This document shows, in pieces, positions 1-9,500 of a stretch of DNA of 64,000 nt (position 1 is its first letter; the number at the start of each line of letters is the position of its first letter). The stretch covers positions 1,178,001 through 1,242,000 of the forward strand of contig JAYJMM010000016.1 of the NCBI GenBank assembly GCA_037349105.1, written 5' to 3'. The notes below the pieces were generated by a model. That model ran no database searches and was not told where the DNA came from. It was given only the letters and a program-made list of their open reading frames with translations. A program made the position numbers and the translations under genes. The stretch is from Limnomonas spitsbergensis. Lineage: Eukaryota > Chlorophyta > Chlorophyceae > Chlamydomonadales.

Positions 1-35
1 GGAGCTGCTGCCCCTAAACCCTGAACCCTAAACAG

Positions 36-1785
36 TGGTGCATAAGAAAGGGAATTATCTGCCTGAGGAGGATGTGAAACGGCTCGTGGATGTGAGTTTT
101 AAATTTTGTAATAGTGTTGCTGAATTGTGGCTGGATGGCTTCCAGGTAAACAGTGGTGCAGAAGGAGCGGAACTATCTGCCTGAGGAGGATGTCCAGCGG
201 CTTGTGTTGTGCTGTGCTTATTTCAGTGGTGTAGCTGAATTGTGGCTGAAGCGCTTCCAGTTAAATGGTGGTGCTGAAGAGGGGGAGCGACCTGCCTGAG
301 GGGGATGTCCAGCGGCTGGTATTGTGCTGTGTTTATTTCAAGTGGTGTAGCTGAATTGTGGCTGAAGCGCTTCCAGTTAAACGGTGGTTCAGAAGAGGGG
401 GAGCGACTTGCCTGAGGAGGATGTCCAGCACAGCTCGTACGGTTATATTTTGTAGTGGTGTAGCTGAATTGTGGCCGAAGCGCATCATCTACTTAACAGT
501 CGTGCTGGAGAAGGGGAGCAGCCTGCCTGAACAGGATGTGCAGCGGCTCGTGCACTTGGGTGATAAATGCAAACATGGTGGGGAGGATTTTGCGAGGTAT
601 GCGCAGGCACTGCAAAAGAAGGTAAAAACAGGAGCCTGTCTAGTGCTACGGCTAAACGGGTGGCTTCCTTAATCCACGCCTCAGGGCGTGTTATTTTGTC
701 GTTGATTTTGTTGAGTAACCTGTCTGAGGAGGATGTGCAGTAGCTCGTGCAGGTGGGCGCCTGGGTGTGTCCGCGGTGCGCGGCGTGTTGCAGATAAGGA
801 GGGGGGAACTACCTGTCCGAGAACAGGAGACGGCGCCATAACTACAATCTCCCTGGCACCTGCCTCCGTTGTTTCAATACTTGACTGTATAATGCCGACA
901 GTGGCAGTGACAGCACCATTGATTATGAGGAGTTCCTGGTGGCCATCATCTGCCAGTGAAAGCTTCTCCCTGGCTCCTGACTCGGTGTTTTAATACATGA
1001 CTGCAGAATGCCGACATTGACGGTGACGGCACCATTGATTACGAGGAGTTCCTGGCGGCTACGGTCTGCCAGAGCAAGCTGGAGCGCGAAGACCACCTCA
1101 AGGCAGCCTTTGAAAAGTTCGACCTGAATGGGGACGGGCAGATCTCGCATGATGAGCTGACGCAGGTGTGGCAGAAGGGGAAGGGGGGGAGTGGGAGGAG
1201 GGCAAATGATGCACGAGGAGCTCATGCAAGTTTGGGGTTGGGCTCCAGGAGGAGCTCGTGCAGTTGAGGGGGGGGGGCTGCGGAGGAGGATAAGGAGGCT
1301 ACAGTGACGCCCTCTCTCCCCCCCCGAGGGGGGGGGGAGGTATGGTGTTGCCACTGATACCGTTCAGCACTCTCGCATGTTGGCTTGTGTGCCATGCCTG
1401 AGCAGAAAGCGGGGAGCTTCGGGCATTTGGTTTAGCAGGGTCTGAAGGGCTTGTGTATACTTGGCTATGCGCCTCCCTTTCTGCCTGCTTCGCTTGAATG
1501 TGCGACTGTTTCCCTGTTGCTCATTTTCATGAAGGCATTGATTCATTTATTCTAAATGTTACGGTGCCGGCATGTCATTTGTTCGCACAAATTGATTTTG
1601 TGTGCTCTTCGTAATTTGTTCAATTCGTTTTCCCCCTCATATTTCCGCTTCCATTGCCCACACAGTGCTTGGAGAAGATCGGCATGAACGCGGAAGGCAT
1701 TAGAGCAATCATCGCCGAGGTGGATAAGGACGGCAACGGCAGCATCGACTTCAACGAGTTCTGCATGATGATGCGCAACTTGTGA
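36..1785 (+). CDS. CDPK: Calcium-dependent protein kinase (CDPK), C-terminal EF-hand part, 5' truncated
   Basis: Exons are 36-91, 1007-1165 and 1666-1785 (stop TGA 1783-1785), joined in phase 0 throughout. Exon 36-91 gives the linker helix after EF-hand 1 (LPEEDVKRLVD). It joins directly to NADIDGDGTIDYEEF, which is EF-hand 2. The same exon carries the CDPK-typical SKLEREDHLKAAF linker and EF-hand 3 (DLNGDGQISHDEL). The last exon carries EF-hand 4 (DKDGNGSIDFNEF) and ends MMMRNL. All calcium-ligand positions in these three loops are intact. In the family this calmodulin-like domain relieves autoinhibition of an N-terminal Ser/Thr kinase when calcium rises. The kinase domain and EF-hand 1 must lie upstream of base 1. 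Splice sites seen: acceptor AAACAG at 30-35, donor GTGAGT at 92, acceptor CTGCAG ending 1006, donor GTGTGG at 1166, acceptor CACAG ending 1665. The order of EF-hands fits CDPK better than calmodulin or centrin. Confidence 0.88.
110..757 (+). repeat. Tandem damaged copies of the CDPK linker exon inside the intron
   Basis: Five imperfect copies of exon 36-91 and its upstream flank follow the real exon. The shared core (CCTGAGGAGGATGT and variants) recurs at about 62 (the real exon), 180, 295, 411, 526 and 723, so spacing is about 115-118 bp and then 197. Each copy also repeats the flank GCTGAATTGTGGCTGAAGCG. The copies carry substitutions, frame changes and stops and mostly lack the GTGAGT donor, so they are unlikely to be alternative exons. 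They are best read as decayed tandem duplications. Confidence 0.82.
849..965 (+). repeat. Pseudo-exon: damaged duplicate of the EF-hand 2 exon start
   Basis: Bases 849-954 repeat 966-1070 at an offset of 116-117 bp, covering the intron end, the splice region and the start of the EF-hand exon. The copy would read NADSGSDSTIDYEEF. It has lost the Asp at loop position 3 and the Gly at position 6, and it hits TGA after the CQ codons. The acceptor CAG has become TATAAT-like sequence. The copy is therefore non-functional. Confidence 0.82.
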
Positions 1786-3561
1786 GCCAGCAATGCATGA
1801 CAAGGAGGAGGAGGAGGAGTTGGGCATCCTGCCAGCAAGCAATGCACGAGAGCAAGCTGTGGTTCTGTTACGCATGAGGAGGAGGAGTAGGACTTGCATG
1901 ACCTGTGGACAAGCAATGTATGAAGAGGAGGTGCTTGCCTGGCGTCCGACAGGCTGTAAATATCTGGATCCGAAACGCGCAGCGAGCCTGCTGTCTAAAA
2001 TGCGGAGGCTCGCGCATGGAGGGAGGCGCAGCAGCTGATCGTGACGCCACTTGTGCCAGCATAAATTAGGCTTTACTATGGGCAGCCCCTGTGCTGGATG
2101 CACTGTATGCTGGAGGAGGGATTTCAGACGGACGCTGCGTTCCGGAGGAACTTCTCATGTCGGTGACGGGTGCTCTGTGGCGCGGACGTACGGCATGTCT
2201 GTTGCTGCTGGCATATCAGGGCATCGCACCCTAAACAGGTCTTGCTGGCAGCGTCAATGCCAGCTCGGATTGGTCTTGTCAGGCCTTACAATGCATGTGT
2301 CTGTTGTCAAACATCAGGGCAGCTGCTGGGCTGCATGGCGTTGCCCTGGATGTTGCTAACTCTGCAGCCTGTAACTAGCTGTCAACTGCCAGCCTATTTG
2401 TTTCTGCCTGTTTTATTTTGTGACGGCTACAAAAATTTGAATGAAGCAGCTGAGTATGCGAGTTGTTCAAGTCGATTGTGATGGGGTCTGTGTTCGATTT
2501 GCTGTACATCGATTCACGTTTGAGCCTCGTCCTTTTGCCTCTATAGTGTCAGCTGCTGTCAGCTTGTGACCCTTGAATAATAAGGAACGCGCAATGCGAT
2601 CATACGTTGTGTTCGTGCAGGTTTCGTTGATACCGGTGGAGGAGGTTATATTGGTTGGTTGTTTGTGTAATTAAGTGTGGGTACGTGATCGACTGATCGT
2701 GTCGACAAAGGCGTCGCTCACCAGCCTGGTCAATTGACGCGCGCACGCGCGTAGAGGTTGTGGCTTTCACGAACCTGTGTTTCTATATGGCCAGGGATCC
2801 AAATCATCGGATGGACGGTGGGCGGACAAGCCCTGTCGGGTCCCATAATTTGATTGATAGGAGCCTTGACCTGATAGGATGGACAGCTCACCAGAGGCCT
2901 GAGGCAAGTGACCGTTGTGTGCCATTCATTGGCGCTTATTTCGTAACGGCAGGTCGTTGCTCGTGAAATAAATTGGCTGAAATAAAATATTGTCCTGATT
3001 GAGAGTTAGAGACAGACCGACACCCCTGCCGACACCAGCCCTACCTAACATTTTACAAAGATTCCCGATATTCCTTCAAGTCATCGCCCGTGAAACATAA
3101 GTGGCTGAAAGACTCTATTTGAAACATGCCATGAAATATACCTTTCCTTCACTATTTTTATTTTAAGCTGATACCGAGTTTCGTTTCACTTCCATCGATT
3201 TGGATTCAGAAGCTACTGGTTCTTCTGTTCTTCAGCAGCAAGTGCTTATGCGCGGGACCTGCTTCGACAAACTCTAGCTGCCAACCAAGCCATACCAGGT
3301 GACAGAGGTTGAGTATCCGAACTGATGTCATTGGCACAAGCAGAAGCAGGTCTGTAGGCCTGTTGTCAACACCCAAGGGCAGGCCAGATGCGGTTTAAGC
3401 TAGGCCCAGAAATATATCTGGAATAAACTCCGGAGTGTAAGATTACTAACGTCAGGCACAGCCCAGCTATTCATCGAGATGGGGTGGCTTGCAATCACAG
3501 GACAGATTTCAGGAGCCTCAGAGATTCCTCTGGTTGACCTATATTTGCTTGCAGGGCAAGA
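1786..3561. other. Gene-free interval between CDPK and PAP
   Basis: It should hold the CDPK 3' untranslated region and the PAP promoter and 5' leader. Green-algal poly(A) signals TGTAA occur at 1955-1959, 2370-2374 and 2666-2670; I cannot tell which is used. An alternating CG/CA stretch sits at about 2733-2752. A splice-acceptor-like TTGCTTGCAG ends at 3554, seven bases before the PAP start codon, so a 5'-UTR intron is possible. No convincing coding exon was seen. Confidence 0.5.
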
Positions 3562-6500
3562 ATGACAGCTTGCCGCCGCTGCGGGGTCCTGCTCAACTGC
3601 TGGGCGTTGCTGCTGCTGTCCGCTTGCATCCAAGGCGCTGTCGTCAAGCAGCGGCTTCTCGTGACTGAGGTGGGCGGAAGGGAGGTGGGGCTGAACGAAG
3701 GGGAAAGAGAGGAGGGGAGGAGGGCAGACTGGCGGTCCTACCTACATCTACCCTGTAGGTAGGAGCGGGCTGTAAGCTGCCGAACTGTGCCTAAGTGGTT
3801 GACGTGCACTTGTCCCATGCATCAAACAAGACCTGGATCTTGGGCTTAGCCTGCAAGACATGAGCACGAGACCCATGCCCGCCAAATGCAGAACATGCAT
3901 GCAAACACCACACCAACTAGAGGCAGGTGGAAACCGCCTGGAGGAAGTGTACAGGCATCATCAATTTCTCCAGCTGTTGTTTTAGCACAAATGCTATCAC
4001 CTGACCCCCAGCAGGAGGCTGCGGCCATTAGAAGGAAATGCTCCATGCCCTCTGCCCATTTTCCCCCCTGAAAACAAGTGCTATAAAAAAAAAAAAAAAA
4101 GGAAAGAATGCTACGCCCCTGGGGGGCGTGAGAGTTAAGGATACAGCGCAGCCTGGGCCGAAGTAAGGAAACAGCGCAGCCTAGGCAGAGTTGAGGAAAC
4201 AGCGCAGCCTAGGCCGAAAACAAGTGCTATCAAAACACAGCTGGGGTAGATGGATGTTGCTTGGAAGATAAAATACCGTGTGAATATCTGAACGGACACG
4301 TACCACAGGGAAATAAGATTGCTTGCCGGGTTTTGAGCCCCCCCACTCACTAAACCCGCACCCAACTCGCTCCCAAACCACGATACACCAAGCCCCAAAC
4401 TGGTTCAAACTACAAACAAAACTTCTGCTTTAAACAGGCAGTTCACGGCAAAACGGCTAGCACATGTGAAAAGCATGGAGACATAATATATGCATATTGC
4501 TTGTGGTTTTTTGAGCCCACACCGCCCCCCCCCAAGCAGGTGGGCGCAGCCGCCAACACCTCATTCTCTGGGGGCTGCGAGGCAGACGTGTTGGGTTCTC
4601 CCTGCCGCGACCCCGTCCCGTTCGTTAACGGCAACAATTGGACGACGGACTACCCTCTCAATGCTTCCGAGGTGTGCCCTGGCCTTCGCCCCCAGAGTCC
4701 TAAAAATAATCGGAGAAAAATAATAAGAGTCCGGCGAACCCGGGCAAGTCATAGACCCCATTGTAGGGTCGTCCCCCTGGACCTCTCAGGTTCCGGGTCC
4801 TGCATCCCAGGCTGCCGAGCTTCCACGGAATCTTTTTAGGGGCATGGTATGACACTCCGTCTCAGGCTGTGGCATTTATGTTCTGGTGTTCAGAGCCCCG
4901 CCTCGCTCCATCATACTGTCTGTGTCTTGGTAAGGAGATTCTCATGGTCTACTCTCACACAGTCCTTATAGAGTCTGAAGCTCTGTACCTCAATACATGA
5001 TGTGCTTTCCCAGATCTGCCAAACCATCAGTCTCGAACGGCAGCCTTTCCCATTCATACCAAGTCCTGGACTTGAAACATAACAAATTGTATTCCATGTC
5101 GGCTCAGGAGATTATTTGAACCTACAATTGGTCCATTTGACAATTTGTGTTAATTTGTTTTAGTCAGATACCGGTACAGCCTTCTCATTCAAGGGGACCA
5201 CACATGCCAGAAGCCCACATAGCACTATTTGCGCTGGAGCTGCTGCAGCCTCGTAGTCTCAGCTTGGTACTCCCTGCCTCCTGGACCTCTCCGCCACTCG
5301 AACTTGCGGCATGCACCGTTACCGCGGCCATCTCATCAGCACTGGGGGCTTCCAAAAATGCAACTAACGCTAGGACTGGGGGATCAGGGGCTACTGGCTC
5401 TGGGGATGGGCGCTCGAGCTCTAAATAACAGACCTTTAGTCGGAGAAAATTGTCCCGCTGCTGAGCTTCGTAAAATGAAGTCAGAATGAAACGGATTCCG
5501 ACTGATACAACGGTATGTAATGGAACGCTTAGTGCATGGTGAAGCTTATGCTTATGCATGCTTATGCTTATGCATGCGTATGCTTATGCTTATGCATGCT
5601 TATGCTTATGCATGCTTATGCTTATGCATGCTTATGCATGCTTATGCTTATGCATGCTTATGCTTATGCTTATGCATGCTTATGCTTATGCTTATGCATG
5701 CTTATGCTTATGCATGCTTATGCTTATGCTTATGCATGCTTATGCTTATGCATGCTTATGCTTATGCATGCTTATGCTTATGCATGCTTATGCTTATGCT
5801 TATGCATGCTTATGCTTATGCTTATGCATGCTTATGCTTATGCTTATGCTTATGCATGCTTATGCTTATGCATGCTTATGCTTATGCTTATGCATGCTTA
5901 TGCTTATGCATGCTTATGCTTATGCATGCTTATGCTCATGCTTATGCTTATGCTTATGCTTATGCATGCTTATGCATGCTTATGCTTATGCATGCTTATG
6001 CTTATGCATGCTTATGCTTATGCATGCTTATGCTTATGCATGCTTATGCTTATGCATGCTTATGCTTATGCTTATGCATGCTTATGCTTATGCATGCTTA
6101 TGCTTATGCTTATGCATGCTTATGCTCATGCTTATGCTTATGCTTATGCATGCTTATGCATGCTTATGCTTATGCATGCTTATGCTTATGCTTATGCTTA
6201 TGCATGCTTATGCTTATGCATGCATATGCTTATGCATATGCTTATGCTTATGCTTATGCTTATGCTTATGCTTATGCTTATGCTCATGCTCATGCTTATG
6301 CTTATGCATGCTTATGCATGCTTATGCTTATGCATGCTTATGCTTATGCTTATGCATGCTTATGCTTATGCTTATGCATGCTTATGCTTATGCTTATGCT
6401 TATGCTTATGCTCATGCTCATGCTTATGCTTATGCATGCTTATGCTTATGCATGCTCATGCTTATGCTTATGCTTATGCATGCTTATGCTTATGCTTATG

Positions 6501-9500
6501 CATGCTTATGCTTATGCATGCTTATGCTTATGCATGCTTATGCTTATGCATGCTTATGCTTATGCATGCTTATGCTTATGCTTATGCGCATGCTTATGCT
6601 TATGCTTATGCATGCTTATGCTTATGCTTATGCTTATGCTTATGCATGCTTATGCTTATGCTTATGCTTATGCGTATGCATGCTTATGCGCATGCTTATG
6701 CTTATGCTTATGCTTATGCATGCTTATGCTTATGCATGCTTATGCGCATGCTTATGCTTATGCTTATGCATGCTTATGCTTATGCTTATGCTTATGCTTA
6801 TGCTTATGCTTATGCTTATGCTTATGCTTATGCTTATGCTTATGCATGCTTATGCTCATGCTTATGCTCATGCTTATGCTTATGCATGCTTATGCTTATG
6901 CATGCTTATGCTTATGCATGCTCATGCTTATGCTTATGCATGCTTATGCGCATGCTTATGCTTATGCTTATGCATGCTTATGCTTATGCTTATGCATGCT
7001 TATGCTTATGCATGCTTATGCTTATGCTTATGCATGCTTATGCGCATGCTTATGCTTATGCGTATGCATGCTTATGCTTATGCTTATGCATGCTTATGCT
7101 CATGCTTATGCTAATGCATGCTTATGCATGCTTATGCTTATGCATGCTTATGCTTATGCTCATGCTTATGCTTATGCTTGCTTATGCTCATGCTTATGCT
7201 TATGCATGCTTATGCTTATGCATGCTTATGCTTATGCATGCTTATGCATGCTCATGCTTATGCTTATGCATGCTTATGCGCATGCTTATGCTTATGCTTA
7301 TGCATGCTTATGCTTATGCTTATGCATGCTTATGCTTATGCATGCTTATGCTTATGCTTATGCTTATGCTTATGCATGCTTATGCTTATGCATGCTTATG
7401 CGCATGCTTATGCTTATGCTTATGCTTATGCATGCTTATGCTTATGCTTATGCATGCTTATGCTCATGCTTATGCTTATGCATGCTTATGCATGCTTATG
7501 CTTATGCATGCTTAAGCTTATGCTCATGCTTATGCTTATGCATGCTTATGCTCATGCTTATGCTTATGCATGCTTATGCTTATGCATGCTTATGCTTATG
7601 CATGCTTATGCTTATGCATGCTTATGCTTATGCATGCTTATGCTCATGCTTATGCTTATGCATGCTTATGCTCATGCTTATGCTTATGCATGCGTATGCT
7701 TATGCTCATGCTTATGCTTATGCATGCTTATGCATGCTTATGCATGCTTATGCTCATGCTTATGCTTATGCATGCGTATGCTTATGCTTATGCTTATGCA
7801 TGCTTATGCGCATGCTTATGCTTATGCTCATGCTTATGCTTATGCATGCTTATGCATGCTTATGCTCATGCTTATGCTTATGCATGCGTATGCTACTGCA
7901 GGTATCTCACCCTCAGGATATGAGTCCTTGGGGCATCCACCTGACAGGACCCTACCCTGATGGCAGCACCTACCTGATATCTTGGTGAGCCACAGGGATA
8001 GAGGCTGCTGCAACGGGGTCAGGGTTGGGTAGTAACACCGTAAAAGGAGGTCCGTTGTAATTTATAATGGTGTATAGCGCAGTTACAAAAAACGGGTTTA
8101 CACCGCAAATCCGCCAATTCTCCTGTACCCTAATTGTTGCCGGAAGTACAATGTTATGTAGTACCGTAGTGCTACCGCAATAGTTCGTAGCCCAGCACTG
8201 AGCGGGATGCAGCAGATGGAGCTGGGTGCAATAGGGGTGAGGGGGCTGCAGTGGGGAGATGGTGAGGGGGTGTTGCGGGATGCAACAGGGATGCAACAGG
8301 GTGCTGCAGTATGGCGGGGAGGGGGTGCTGTCGTTGCAGGGTGCAGCCGGGTGCAAGGGGATGGAGAGGGCTGCAGCGGGGGGAGTGGGGTGTTGCGGGA
8401 TGCAACAGGGTGCTGCAGTATGGCGGGGAGGGGGTGTTGTCGTTGCAGGGTGCAGTCGGGTGCAAGGGGATGGAGAGGGCTGCAGGGGGGGGGGGGGGGA
8501 TGTTGCGGGATGCATCAGGGTGCTGCGGGATGGCGGGGGGGGGGGGCGTATCGTTGCGGGGTGCAGCCGGGTGCGAATGGGTGGAGAGGGCTGGCGAGGG
8601 GGGGGAGGGGCAGTGGTGCAAAGGGATGCTGCGGGATGTCGGGTGTGTGCTGTGGGTGTGTGCTGTGGGTGTGTGCTGCAGGTGTGTGCTGCGGGTGTGT
8701 GCTGCGGGGTGTCGGGTGTGTGCTGTGTGTGTGTGCTATGAATGTCTGTGCTGTCGGGTGTGTGCTACGGGTGTGTGCTGCGGGTGTGTGCTGTGGGGTG
8801 TCGGGGGTGTGCTGTGGGTGTGTGCTGCGGGTGTGTGCTGCGGGGTGTCGGGGGTGTGCTGTGGGTGTGTGCTATGGGATGTGTGCTGTCGGGTGTGTGC
8901 TGCGTGTGTGTGCTGCGGGTGTGTGCTGCGGGGTGTCGGGTGTGTGCTGTGGGTGTGTGCTGTGGGTGTGTGCTATGGGATGTGTGCTGTCGGGTGTGTG
9001 CTGCGTGTGTGTGCTGCGGGTGTGTGCTGCGGGGTGTCGGGTGTGTGCTGTGGGTGTGTGCTGTGGGTGTGTGCTATGGGATGTGTGCTGTCGGGTGTGT
9101 GCTGCGTGTGTGTGCTGTGGGTGTGTGCTGTGGGTGTGTGCTGCGGGGGTGTGCTGTAGGGGGTGTGCTGTGGGGGGTGTGCTGTGGGGGGTATTGCCAA
9201 ACATGTGCGGTCGGGGGTGTGCTGCAGGGGTGTGCTGCAGGGGTGTGCTACGGGATCCAGGGGTTCAGGGGGTTCTGGCTGCTGCTTTGCACATTCTTCT
9301 GGCAGGGCATTTTGGAAGGGGGGGCAACTGGCTTGCCGGCACCACATCTCAGATCTACACAACTGGATATTGTCCCTACAGAAGCACCTACCAGAGATTT
9401 CGATGACCTGGCTGCAGTGGGGTGCAAGGACAAGGCAACGGCTTTGCACACATTTCAGACTAGGCAGGTCCTTGACACACATAAATTTCAGACATGCCTT

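Noticed and set aside
5147..5428. Candidate extra PAP exon in intron 2 (93-codon open frame)
   Set aside because: Exon 2 (ending 4671) and exon 3 (7902) join directly in phase 0 with good family fit. The frame has no PAP similarity.
5520..7988. Forward ORFs of 518-822 codons with CLCLC, LMLML and HAYAY repeats
   Set aside because: They come from the stop-free GCTTAT/GCATGCTTAT satellite in three frames at once. Only the last 28 codons of one frame (7902-7984) are coding, as PAP exon 3.
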